From the NCBI GenBank assembly GCA_963930775.1, contig OZ005693.1:11256525-11320524 (forward strand): a DNA stretch of 64,000 bases, in the 5' to 3' direction. The position numbers were made by a program, and so were the translations under genes. Shown here piece by piece: positions 25,740-36,546 of this stretch (its first letter is position 1; each line of letters begins with the position of its first letter). The stretch is from Cliona cf. orientalis (taxonomy: Eukaryota; Porifera; Demospongiae; Clionaida; Clionaidae). The notes below the pieces were generated by a model that saw nothing but the letters and a program-made list of their open reading frames with translations, did not search any database and was not told the origin of the DNA.

Positions 25740-28137
25740 CCTCTTTCCCCTCTAGACATGGAGGTGCTTCAGAAGGAAGCAGCTGTGAGGCAGAAGGAGC
25801 TGTCTAAAGCTGAGAAGCTAACAAAGAAGCTCCGTGACGAACTTCAGTCACTCAACGCTCACGTGGCAGCCAACATGGTGGGCAAGGCCGACTTCGAGGC
25901 CTACAAGAGAGCTGTCAATGAAAAGGTAAAGTTAGCTCAAGAAAAATAAGGATAGTGTCCGATAAATAATAATTCTCTGCAGGACAGTATCCGACAAAAA
26001 AATTTTTTGTGCAGGGACAAAAATTTAGTTTTGTGCAGGACAGCGTCCAATAAAATTATAATTCTCTGCAGGACAGCATCCAACAAGAATTTAATTTTAT
26101 GCAGGACAGCATCCAACAAAAAATTTAGTTCTCTGCTGGACAGTATCCGACAAAAAAAATTTTTTTTGTGCAGGATAGCGTCCGCCGTAACCTACTGTAA
26201 CCAGCTGTAACCTCGCCTAATAATTCTGTGCAGGATAGCGTCCGGAAAAATAAATTTGCAGGGCAGTGTCTGACAAAAAAATTGTAATTTGTGCAGTTAT
26301 CAGATACTATCCTGCACAGATTTAACTACCCTTGTCGCTGCTGTGGCCTACGGCACCAACATTACTAACTTTACCAACTTTACCACCATTACCCTTGTCG
26401 CTGCTGTGGCCATAACCTACTGTAACCAGCTGTAATCTCACAATTGAAGGGCCGAGAACCATAGTGGGCTAACCCCGAACTAAATGTGGGGAATTGTCTA
26501 AAAAGCCCAAAAATGGACTAAAAACTATATATTGTACTCTACCAAGTTCCTGAAATTTTCAGAAATGTGAATTTTCTGTAGCTCATGAAACACATTTTAA
26601 ACATATTTTCAAGATTCGGGGGGCTAATTCAACATTTGTGGGTTAGCCCACTATGGCTCTCAGCCCTTCAATTACAAATGTAAGGGGGGACCCTTACATG
26701 CAATTGGGCAGGTAACAGTATTTTATGGTAGACCATAACTGTGCAGGACTGTGTCCAACAAATATTTAATTCTGTGCAGGACAGCGTCCAACAAAATAAT
26801 TCTCTGCAGGACAGTATCCAACATAAAAAATAATTTTGTACAGGATAACATCCAACAAAATAACAATCTATGCACATTCACTGAACGGTTTATGTGGGGC
26901 TCGCTCGCTCATGGCAGGCTCCGCCTTTGTCACAAATCCCCTACAGAGGACTAATATTATTGTTTAATAAGGAGACATAGTCTCGCTGTACTTTGCACTT
27001 TGTGTGTGGCAGGAGTAGTTCTGTTTTTCTGCCGCGTCAGCACTCTCTCCGCATCTGTCTCATGCAAGGCAGCCGGAGTACACCACACACACACACAAAT
27101 GTGCATGCGCCCTGCCCCCTCTATTTTCTATTTTTCTGAAACACGATATCTTAAATTGGCACTCACACACACGTGGATGTGTGTGGCGACTAGCCTGCTT
27201 TAGTCAATGTTAGGCTGAAATCTTCGGAGACTTTGTGTCGCTGGAAAATTCAATAAAGAGGAGAGAGGGTAAATGAAATTTTGTCTAAACTCCGCCGCCA
27301 AAGTCTATTCCGTCTGCCCACACAGCCACATGCATGTACATGTACATGTGCATGTGCATGTGCCGCTAATAATTATGTATAAACACGAATGTTTGATCTT
27401 TTTTAGTCCGTTTGTCGATAAAAACTTAATCGTGTGTGACTAAATTCAATGAGGGAGGAGGTTGCTAGGAGAGAGAGGGAGAGAGAGAGGGAGTGATGTC
27501 TTGTTATTATGTCTGTTGCAGTCATTAGCTCGATCGACCTGCTCTCTGTGAAATACGACACCTGTTTATAATATAGCTGTCGTCTGGTGCACACAGCACG
27601 GCGGCCGACTGCATGCTAGCTAGCTAGCTACGGCCAAAGACTTGTGGCGCGGGTGGATTATTTGATAAGGAAAGTGACTTGGAGCGCCCAACTAGCTGTC
27701 TGCAGAAAACTAAACATACTTTGTGAAAACGATACCCACACAGACAGACAAGCGTGTGATGTCATGGCTGCATGGCTGCATGCATGGAGCTGAGCTAGTC
27801 TAAGAGAGTATAGCATAGTATAATATAGTGTAGTGTTGGGTTTTCCCCCTTTTTTTGGCTGAATGGCCGGCCACCTAGTTGGCGCCAGTAGAGCTAGATC
27901 ACCCTCCCTCATACTGAAGACTGACTGGAGCACAGTGTTTCAGTCTACTCTACTACAACTAAATAAACTGAACCATGCACCCACTCCACTCCAGGGGCAC
28001 TCTGAAGGCTACATGAGGTCAGAGAGACCCCACACACAAAATATTACACATGTACTACATGTCGTCACATGAGAATGTACGCGTACAAAACATACTGTAC
28101 ATACATGTACATGTACATGTAGTAAGATACCATACTG

Positions 28138-28175
<38 letters not shown>

Positions 28176-28582
28176 TGACAGGCTCGGCAGGAGCTCTGTC
28201 AGAAGCTGGAGCAGGTGAACACCCACCTGGAGCAACAAGTAAGCAGCTAGACCAACACATGATTTTGACTTTCATTTTTGAGCGTCACAGATCACTCACA
28301 TCTCCAACTAGCAAACCATGCTCATACAGTTCTATATATTATTTTTATGTGCATCCAAAAATTGACCATTTGTGTGACCATTTTTTAAATTGTTTTTTTT
28401 CCAGTCTCAGGCGCAGGAGGCATTGGACCGTATTCGCTCGAGCACCGAGTCCGAGTGGAAGCACAAGTACGAGGAGACTAGCCAAGAGATGAGGCAACAG
28501 CTCGGCCAGGCAAGGTCCGACAGAGAAAGCTTACTGGCAGTGGCTGCAAGATACAAGGTGAAGAGGGAGAGAGAGAGAGAGA

Positions 28583-28632
<50 letters not shown>

Positions 28633-29726
28633 GAGAGAGAGGCATACATTACATCATCAGGATAGTGTTGATTACTTGTACCTGTACCTGTACATGTAGC
28701 TACCGTCTTTTGTTAGTCTTCTGTTGTCAAACAAAACTTCTCCCAACTACTAATTGACTTTGGCAGTCAGTGGAATTAGCCTCTTCGTTCCAGAGCCTTC
28801 ACATGACATAATATTATGTACATGTACATGTAATGGGCATGCACACATGCATGTGCATATACATGTGCATGTACATGTACATGTATACATGCCTGGCGTT
28901 CCGTTGTTTAGAAGCCTGTAGGCGACCATCACCCAGTAGCCAGTATACATCTAGCTGCCACAGTCATTTCATTTACACTATAATATTTTTATACTGCATG
29001 TACATGTATAATTTATAGCTCATTGCATGTTTGCAAACATGACTTGCCTTGGCTTCCTCTCTCTCTCTCTGTGTGTGCACATGTACGTACATGTATATAT
29101 GTCCAGCCAGCACATGCACACCGGATGCTCGTAATGTCATTAAGCAGTCGTTTCGTCTCTCGTATTTGTGCACGCCCGGCTAATTTGGTTCAACTTAAGT
29201 CCATGCTTAGCCTAGGGATATAAATAGCATCAGAGCTTGCAGTAAATGGAAGAAAATATTATTATTATTTGGAACGCTATTAATTTTGTAAATACATCTC
29301 GTGGTGTCTACTGTAATGAAGTTATTTGTCAACATTCCAGTTAAAGAGGAAATTTCCAGCTACCGTCCGCAATTTGGATGACATCGTTTGTAGTTAAGTT
29401 GTATCGGTGCTAGGCGTTGGCCAGTACCACAAATAGCTGCCATGCCGTGCCGACATTGACTGAACTTCCAAGGGACTTTCTTCCAGGAATAAGATTTGAA
29501 TCACACCGCATAGTTTAGCTAGTACATTCACATTATATACATAATTAAGCATATTATTATCTAGTCAAATAATGAATTTGTTGTGCATTGTGGTACAGTA
29601 CCTGTACTATGTTTATTATGACCCGAACCAGGCTGGGGCGGCTGGGGCGTTGGGTGTAGTCTAACAAGAGCTTCGCTGGCAGCGACTGACCTCACAGCAC
29701 ATTCCCTTCCCACCACTCCCTTCCTC

Positions 29727-29816
<90 letters not shown>

Positions 29817-29837
29817 CCTCCCTCCCTCTCTCTCTCT

Positions 29838-29904
<67 letters not shown>

Positions 29905-30965
29905 CATAATTATGTATAGCTACCGGTATCTATAAACTCATGATAATATTTCATATGCTGCATGACGTTGAGCGAACTGCAGCTAAGGCTAGTCGTGACT
30001 GCGTGCACTGAATTTTGACTGTAACTAGGGCAAATATTTGCCGGTCACATTGCCTGTGCTGTCTAAGGATATACAATACACTCTACGTATCTTCAGACTC
30101 GTAATAATTATTATACTGCATGGCATCTCCCTGTAGCTGGTCAGCTCTCTAGGCATGACTGGATGAGATTCGGGCATTTTATTTTAATTTTAGCCATCGA
30201 TCACTAGGGAATTGCATGCAGCAACATTAATTAAGTTAATTGAGGGAGCTGGTAACTGTCCCACGTTAAAAACCAGTTTCTAAGGCATGTACTCTCCCAC
30301 CATAGACCACTACGGTACCACAATCAGTTGATGGTTAATTTTATCAGATAATTGGAGGATGTTCCCATTAGAGCATCAGTCCCCACTTTACTAGGGGGAC
30401 CTCTAGGGGCAGTCCTCAATCATTCTACTAAAAATCATAAATCACAAAAATCACCGTACACAAGTGGGAGTGTTGTTGACGTCTATTATGTGCCATTATA
30501 GGCCATATGTGAGGTCAAAAGGTCAAATACCTACTGCTATTGTGAGCCCGTTTAAAATAACTAATCATTAATTATTAATATTATTCATTGCCATGATTAG
30601 CGATGACTGTATTGTGTGGTACAGCTGTCGTTGGTTTCCCTCTCTCTGGGTACAATGGGTCCACTTGGCCGCTGCAGACTGACCCAGCTGTTGATATCAT
30701 ACACAAATTTCAATGTTTTGATACAAAGAATATAATTACACACTGTAGCAAAAATTAATGTAACTGTTGATCTATACATTTGTAATAGGGCAGTTATACT
30801 TCAGTGTATTTACATGTACATGTATATGTGCTGTGTGTGTGTGTCTGTCTGTCTGTGTGTGTGTGTGCCAAGAAGTATTATAGTACATGTGTAGGGGGAG
30901 AGGGGAGGGGGATCCAATGACATTAATGGGCTATGGTTTTTTGTTTGGCTCGACCAATGGTTCAC

Positions 30966-31036
<71 letters not shown>

Positions 31037-34000
31037 GCCCACAGGAGTTATATGAGTGTGAGCATCGTAGAGCTGAGAAGCTGAACAATCGACTGCAGCG
31101 AGCTAAAGAAGAGACCATCGAAACAGAGACAAGACTGAGGTACGTGAAAACTTTTTCTTCTCCTGACCCATCCCAAGGGGGGACCATTGGTTCCTAGCTG
31201 GTGCCCTGCCAAGGCTGAACATAGTGTGCACTGCATATAAAAGCAAGACACTCCATATAATATGCAGCAGGTTGAACATGCATGTGCTATAATATGTAAT
31301 CAGGAAAAGAATGTGGATATGCATAGAAGCATGGAGACTGTTTTGATCATGCCAGGGTTATACATGCACATGCAGTTATTGTACCGTTGTCTTTATAAAC
31401 AAACGCATGCTGACGTTTGATATACTCTTGGTTTCTCGGAACTGCTGCCGTGTTTACTTGTCCCCACCCTCCACCTCCCACCTCCCACCCGGCCGGCCGG
31501 CCGCAGCAAACAGCACGTTCCCAACATCAAGTTATAACTAACAACGTTTGTGTACATAATTATAATACACTCACTTGCAATACACAGCTATGTATGATGA
31601 TAGCTGTAGTAAGGACTCTTTCCTCTCCCAGGGTTGAACTACCAAGTTTAGTATATCTAGCATGCCTATGAGTAGAGTAGAGTAGTGGGTGTTTGGTTGT
31701 GGAGTGCGTAGTCATGTGCTCAGAATCATCAATAACAGTTTACATTTGGGGGACGTGTCTTGTTTATCGACATGTGGGCGGGGAGTTCCCCCTTCGCTAT
31801 AGTATATCTGCATAATAATTATTACGATAATGTACTACTACATACGGACGGACACGCTACATACATCGCTGGCCGGCTCTACAGCGTACGCTGTTGTGTT
31901 TGTTGAATATTTCCCGCCAATTGGTGGGAATTCTCTAAAACATACACACATACAAGGTTTCGGGGACGACGACGGAAAACGACTGATTTTGCCTTAAAAG
32001 GAAATAATGCATGGCTGCTGTGCAGTTACTATAGCTCTCCAGACCAAGCACAATAATGTACATGTACATACAGACAGACACGCATACATACACTAGTACT
32101 GTACCACCGAGGACTCGTACCAACTGTAGAGCAATGTACACATGTACATACATACATGTGAGCAAACATCTCTGAAATGTTTCTAAATCTTGTTTTTGTG
32201 TAAATTGGGCTGTTGACTGGAATGGACAGTTTGCTGCTCTACCAGTGCAGTGCAGTGAGATACTTTGCTAATTTATAGCTTACACCTACAGTCTGGGTGT
32301 ATAGAGGAACCACCATCAACTGTGACTCAACTAATTTGCTCAATCCAATTTATAAACTAAGTAATACTCATAATATTATACGAGCACACAAGGGTAGCAG
32401 TACTTCATTAACTGATGGTGCACGTTATACATGTACATGATGTCGCGTATATACGTACACACAAACATAAAAAGCCCAAGTTTGTGCGCTCGAGCCTAGC
32501 CTAGCTAGCCTAACTAGCCTAGCCTAGCCCAGCCTAGCCTAGCCAGCCTAGCCTAGCCTAGCCTAGCAGTATCAATTAGTTCACTTACAGTGTGTAAGTT
32601 GTACGCTGGGCTCTTTAGAGCACCCCATACCCTGTATGAAAATAAGATTCAATACGTGTATACACACACATACACATTTGTTCGGTAGTTTGCAGAGGGC
32701 CAGGCCAATAGTGTTGGGACTCCGTGTACAGTAGTTGATCCTGACAGCTGAGGGCCCAGCCAAACTACAGCTGCTTAGAGAGAGTGTTAAAAAAAAGCCC
32801 GCCAATACATACACACACTATAGTACGGTAATAGCTCAGCGGGTACTTCCCCAGAGACATAATAATAGCTATCTTTGTAGTGAGAGCTCCAGCACCCTCC
32901 CTCCCTCCCCCCCCCCCCCCCCCCCCCCCACTCCTCTAGCGTCCATCGATCTAGCTAGCCAGGTGTCTGGCTGAGGTATGGGAGGTTATTGGCACTGAGC
33001 TGGGGCTTCAGTAGCTCTATGAGCCGTATAGGGAGAAGGGTATGGCAATAGACTGTCGTAGGGTCACATCGTAAAAGATGTACTACACATACGTGCATAC
33101 GTGCGTGCATGCTTGTCACGTAAGTGCCAGGGAGAGACATACAGTAGCCTATAATAATATTATTATGGTGTGATCGTGCGTTAGTGTTCAGGATCGATAG
33201 CATCATAAGGATAACTTGATGGCATCATAAGGGTATGGACTGTGAGTAGACTGCTTGGATAAGGCGCCTGCCCTGCTCTAGGCCTCTCCTCACTTGGTAC
33301 CCACTGGCCGCATAAGCCAGCGCCGTATGGATCCGTTTCACACGATTTTTCACGATGTATGCAAAAAAATTTCATGGTGTGTTCATAAAGTGCCCCTGCC
33401 TCTTAATAATCAATTTATATTGTTACTTGTATGGGACATTGTCTATAATATTATGGTGATTGTTATGATCTGCATTGTGTGTGTTGTCCTAAATTAATTG
33501 TGTACACTCTCAGTCTCAGTCTTGTGACATGATTATTACTATACAATATAATTATAAAACTTGTTGGGAAATTACTCTACGTGATCTGATTGTGCTGGTA
33601 GAAACCCTCTAGAGGGACTCCAAGTTTGTCAATTTTGGTAGTGGTTGTAACAATATTATTGTATTCAGAACAATAGACTGATCCTTTCCCTCTCTCTCTG
33701 TCTCTCTCCCTCCCTTTCCCCCCTCCTTTCTTTGTCTCTCTCCTCCCTCCCTCCAGTCGAGAGCGTCTCCGTACCCAGCAGTTGCTGAACATGAGTCAGA
33801 GTGGTATCTCAAGCCTCTCTCCGCCTCAGGCTAGAAAGGTCGTCTTTACCACATCCACGCCTGCTAACATACACATAGGGGTAAGTCCCTCTTAATTATC
33901 TGACTCAACTCTCTATTGTGCTGATGCGGCCAAATTCATGGAATGTTTTCTCTCGTATATTAATATTATTTCCTACTGTCTGATATTTAATGGTTCGATG

Positions 34001-36179
34001 ATTTTATAAATTAGCTAATTATAATGATCATGTTGTTTGTCCTGAGGCAAAGGAGGAAACCTTCTTTTCCTCATGCATACCCTCATCATTGATACACCAC
34101 ACACACACACACACACATACAGACCCCGTCCCCCAGCGCTAGCGATGAACTGCTGAGCTCGGTGAGAGCTGAACTAGATAAATCAATAACAAGACACTTG
34201 GATATGGCGACAGGTAAGACAAAGCTATAGGCAAAGCCAAACACACATACATACATACACACATTATAATAATATTTATAGCTACGTGCCTATACACATG
34301 TACAATGTCATGCACACCCATTGGGAGTGACTGATATTTCCTTGACCATTGAGCTGCTAGCTACCACTGACAGGGAAACTGGAAGCCCCTGCCCCTGGGA
34401 GGAAATATCATTGTACAAAATGTCATTATATTATAATATGAAATATTGTGGACATGTCACTGGTATGATGATGTCATGTCACTTCCTGTCGACATGTCAC
34501 TTCCTGTCCCAGATGAATTAAATTTCTGAAAGAGGATGTGTGGCGGCTGTGATGTGGGTTTATGGGGCCAGTACATCAGGGGCAGAGGTCAATGAGGTGC
34601 TCCCAATGTCCCCTGCCTCCTACGAGTCTGGACTGATGTCTCCTTGCCCTGGAGAACCCCCATGACTGTCACATTGCATGCCTGCAGCATACCTACTGTA
34701 GGTAGTTCCCATTTGCAGAGCTAGCTCGATGCAGCTGCAGGATGGAGACGCAGGATGTGGACCCATAAACTACATGTAGTAATCCACTACAAATGATTCT
34801 ACTCCCCACATGATAAGCTAAACTGTAACCTTTGGGGGGGGGGGCTTTATCTAACAATCATGTTATTGAAACCGAACTGTTTGTTTACGTGAATTCGTAG
34901 GTTCCCTTATCTCCATGTATAGTGGAGTAGTATTGTGTACTCTCTAGGTAGTGATACATGTGTATGTGTAAGAGATCCCCCCCCCCCCCTCCACAGCTTC
35001 TGTATACATGGTTTCGTTCTGCCATCGCTATTTAAACAGGAGAGGGAAAGAGAAAGAGAGAGAGCTTTGGTTGTAAGAAGTAGTCCATAGAGGTACCGTT
35101 TTGGCAAATGTGTAGCAGTTTACTCCATTGTCAGTGTGTTGTGCAGCTGGTGTACATCAGTTGTGCTGGAGTAGCCTCCTCCTCCTCTGTACAACTATGG
35201 AGAGGACTTAACTAGATTATACCAAACTTAGCGTTAGTCGCATTACACCGCGTTACACCCCATCCCGTCCAGCTCCAGCTCCAGCCAGCCCCTCCCTTTA
35301 TCATTATTATAATATTCTAGTAAACACATACACACAATTGTATCCAATCGTCAACAATTAAACATCAGTGGGGTGCGCTAATGAGATGAGCTAGCTACAT
35401 GTAGTGTAGCAGGCAAAATTACAAATGCCAAAAGTACTAGTAGAAACAATAAAATAGATGGATTGAAAGAATGTGATGATTATTCAACAATTATCGGCTC
35501 CCATCTCAAATTTGGCTGTGTCACTCTCTCCCCTTGTCTCTCATATGACCAAATTGCATGTTACAGATCGTTTAAGTCTCTCTACAGTGAGGTACTGAAT
35601 TTTTACAACATTACCTACGCAAACTATATTGATAATTTGTAGCTTTGTATGGCAGAGAATCTGGAGGAGTAGACATACCAGTCGATCCAATCCTATAGCT
35701 GGTTGCGCCATCATGTCTGGATTGATTGACACTGCCTATGATACAAGCCCAGCCAGCATAGCTAATATACCCATATGATTATCGATTGTGAAAGTCAAAG
35801 TGTCTGTGTGAAGGTATGCCTGCTATCAAAGGGGTTCAGCTGGGACATTTTACCATATGAATTTCAAATATTAGGGTGCGTTAGACCCTATGTATATGTC
35901 TAGCTATTCCAGTCAGCAACTGAATGTCTAGCACGAATGGTATGCTTGTCGGGAGCATCTCAGAGGGACTGTTCTGGTGTACAAATTGACCTCACCAACA
36001 TGAGAAACTACACCAGTTCTCACATAATGTCATGTTCTTGTGTGTTTTATCTGTCTTTGTTCTATTTAGTGCCCACCACCACAGCAACCCGATCCACTTA
36101 TTCCAAGAAGGCCACCAGTCCAGAACTTTCTTCAAAGTACAGCCATCTAGAATCAATCAAGAGAAACTATCGTATATGA
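14315..36179 (+). CDS. Ankyrin-repeat and coiled-coil protein, giant low-complexity exon (about 2,615 aa)
   Basis: Twenty-two phase-consistent exons: 14315-14511, 14706-14911, 15021-15165, 15325-15439, 15755-15928, 16049-16155, 16543-16680, 16969-17272, 17350-20772, 21075-21421, 21613-21865, 22111-22347, 23204-23410, 24002-24859, 24951-25287, 25756-25925, 28182-28238, 28405-28557, 31045-31139, 33757-33880, 34123-34213, 36070-36179 (TGA). Residues about 150-360 carry ankyrin repeats (TALHLACSKAHKEIIIHL, GQSPLHLVAKTGDVEA, GMSALHIAVLNGHRK, TPLMIAAAEGRIGLIKLL). Residues 463-1603 are one exon of acidic, Ser/Thr/Pro-rich sequence with two repeat families. From about 1720 to 2520 long Glu/Lys/Arg-rich heptads form a coiled coil. 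The order resembles RAI14, UACA and ANKRD26-type cytoskeletal or centrosomal scaffolds; orthology is not proven. The weakest junction is donor GGTCTCT at 25288. The two exons at 28182 and 28405 are short but in frame. Confidence 0.8.
16300..16491. mobile_element. MITE, TACCGTAGATCG family, copy 1 (inverted relative to copy 2)
   Basis: It begins TACCATAGATTGGGATATTT and ends TTTCGCGATCTACAGTA. Reverse-complemented, it matches 20821-21022 along its length. It makes up about half of the intron between the exons ending 16155 and starting 16543. There is no coding capacity. Confidence 0.85.
16691..16740. mobile_element. Truncated relative of the foldback element at 51568-51874
   Basis: CTGTAGTTAATCGAATACGA followed by ATGATCCAAT resembles the terminal arm of the longer element in the APEH gene. 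Only one arm is recognisable. Confidence 0.5.
18249..18867 (+). repeat. Protein-level repeat: SSSTDQPLKKG-type units in giant exon
   Basis: At least eight degenerate units share S-S-S/A-T-D-Q followed by PLKKG and a SL or SF step (for example FLSSSTDQ, SFSSATDQPLRKGTSLDS, SLSSSTDQPLKRGASF). Spacing varies between about 20 and 45 residues. The repeat is in the reading frame of the ankyrin gene. Confidence 0.8.
19450..19480 (+). repeat. (GAT)n run encoding poly-Asp
   Basis: A GATGAT trinucleotide run inside the giant exon encodes a block of aspartates just before the acidic stretch EIEKLLGEAEQL. It is in frame with the gene. Confidence 0.85.
20080..20577 (+). repeat. Five copies of a GHPLxRKETLTHL repeat in giant exon
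   Basis: Copies start near 20080, 20199, 20305, 20413 and 20530, about 105-120 bases apart. Each reads roughly E-P/Q-G-H/Q/R-P/S-L-x-R-K-E/D/V-T-x-T/A-x-H-L. The sequence between copies is acidic or basic and not conserved. The conserved RKET core suggests a docking or phosphorylation motif. Confidence 0.85.
20821..21022. mobile_element. MITE, TACCGTAGATCG family, copy 2
   Basis: The left end TACCGTAGATCGCGAAATTT and the reverse-complemented right end TACCGTAGATCGGGATATTT form inverted termini of about 33 bases. It fills two thirds of the 302-base intron after the giant exon and is the inverse of 16300-16491. Confidence 0.9.
21998..22043. repeat. Perfect 17-bp hairpin in ankyrin-gene intron
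   Basis: GTCGACCATTACCAACT at 21998-22014 is exactly complementary to 22027-22043, with a 12-base loop. No element is recognisable around it. Confidence 0.85.
22493..23036. repeat. Tandem repeat of about 158 bp, 3.5 copies, with CCAAT-containing inverted arms
   Basis: GTAGCATC or GTAGCAGT marks copy starts at 22493, 22651, 22809 and 22963 (spacings 158, 158, 154). Each copy contains CTGACCAATCAGATTCC and, about 90 bases on, GATCTGATTGGTCACTCAG, so every unit has an internal inverted repeat. Between them lies a CCTTACAATA sub-repeat. It lies in the intron between the exons ending 22347 and starting 23204. Confidence 0.85.
23041..23136. repeat. Dispersed repeat, copy 1
   Basis: CATGCCCTCATGTAATG, then GGACTA, ATAAGAAAAATGACC, and TGTATATA followed by GTATAATTAAAC. 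The same blocks in the same order occur at 38155-38237 in the BCL-2 copy 1 intron. Confidence 0.7.
25400..25415 (+). repeat. Poly-G tract
   Basis: About 16 consecutive G after a GT run, in the intron that follows the exon ending 25287. Confidence 0.9.
25666..25750 (+). repeat. (TC)n pyrimidine tract before coiled-coil exon
   Basis: A CT microsatellite that runs to the acceptor CTCTAG of the exon starting at 25756. Confidence 0.9.
25970..26300. repeat. Minisatellite with GCAGGACAGCATCCAACAAA unit
   Basis: About eight degenerate units of 32-40 bases with the core CAGGAC/TAGCG/ATCCG/AACAAAA. Further copies lie at 26735-26865, on the other side of a MITE. The core GGATAGCGTCCG is shared with the minisatellite at 57059-57860. 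Confidence 0.85.
26442..26673. mobile_element. MITE with AATTGAAGGGC inverted termini
   Basis: The left end AATTGAAGGGCCGAGAACCA and the reverse-complemented right end AATTGAAGGGCTGAGAGCCA continue as CATAGTGGGCTAACCC on both sides, giving termini of about 38 bases. It is 232 bases with no coding capacity and interrupts the minisatellite region. Confidence 0.88.
26735..26865. repeat. Minisatellite, second block
   Basis: Four degenerate units of the 25970-26300 type (CTGTGCAGGACAGCGTCCAA and variants), separated from the first block by the MITE and flanking sequence. Confidence 0.8.
28139..28171 (+). repeat. (CA)n microsatellite
   Basis: A CA run ending 11 bases before the exon starting at 28182. 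Confidence 0.9.
28563..28646 (+). repeat. (GA)n microsatellite after a donor site
   Basis: A GA run that begins right after the donor of the exon ending 28557. The Arg-Glu open frame through it is an artefact. Confidence 0.9.
28815..28890. repeat. ACATGT/TGCATG microsatellite
   Basis: Runs of ACATGTACATGT and GCATGTGCATAT type. Similar self-complementary runs occur at 27336-27362, 28100-28122, 45210-45250 and 45425-45467. Confidence 0.75.
29724..29900 (+). repeat. (TC)n microsatellite, about 175 bp
   Basis: A long CT array with short CCCTCC interruptions, inside the intron between the exons ending 28557 and starting 31045. Confidence 0.95.
30967..31034 (+). repeat. (TC)n tract before exon 31045
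   Basis: A CT run that leads into CCCTGCCCACAG, the acceptor of the exon starting at 31045. Confidence 0.95.
32490..32570. repeat. (AGCCT)n microsatellite
   Basis: GCCTAGCCTAGCCTAGC-type pentamer repeat with a few CTAGCTAGCC variants. It lies in the intron between the exons ending 31139 and starting 33757. Confidence 0.85.
32907..32929 (+). repeat. Poly-C tract
   Basis: About 23 C in a row in the same intron. Confidence 0.9.
34214..36069 (+). other. Long last intron of ankyrin gene
   Basis: 1.86 kb with no recognisable gene. It holds a C tract near 34978-34989, a G tract near 34835-34844, and GA- and AT-rich stretches. It could hide alternative 3' exons that I cannot support. Confidence 0.4.
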
Positions 36180-36546
36180 ATTTATGTTTATGTCATGCTA
36201 GTAGTTCTGGTGTACTTTATTTTTTCATCCAGTCCATCCCAATCTGTGTATTAACTTCTCTCTCTCTCAATTAATTAAATTTTGAAATTTGTTTTATTTT
36301 TGGGGATAATTTTTCACATGATCAGCTAGTACACAATAAACTTGTACAAATGAAAAAAAACTGCCTCACCTTGAGTGAATCTAACATTGTTCTAGAGCTA
36401 ATCTTGCAAGTATATTATATATAATATGCCACAATGAACTGTTGCTTTTGATGATAATACATTTCACAAGAAAGAAGAAGAAGTGCTTTTCACAGACACA
36501 CACAGTAACAAATAATTTCTTTCCCAAGAGATTGGTGGATAGCGTT
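36180..36546. other. Convergent 3' region between ankyrin gene and BCL-2 copy 1
   Basis: This gap holds the 3' UTRs of a plus and a minus gene. ACAATAAACTTGTAC near 36331 is a candidate poly(A) signal for the ankyrin gene. The segment beginning TCATGCTAGTAGTTCTGG near 36193 recurs near 39460, so it belongs to the BCL-2 segmental duplication. Confidence 0.6.

Noticed and set aside
26007-26210. Frame with CRTASNK repeats
   Set aside because: Minisatellite translation inside an intron of the ankyrin gene.
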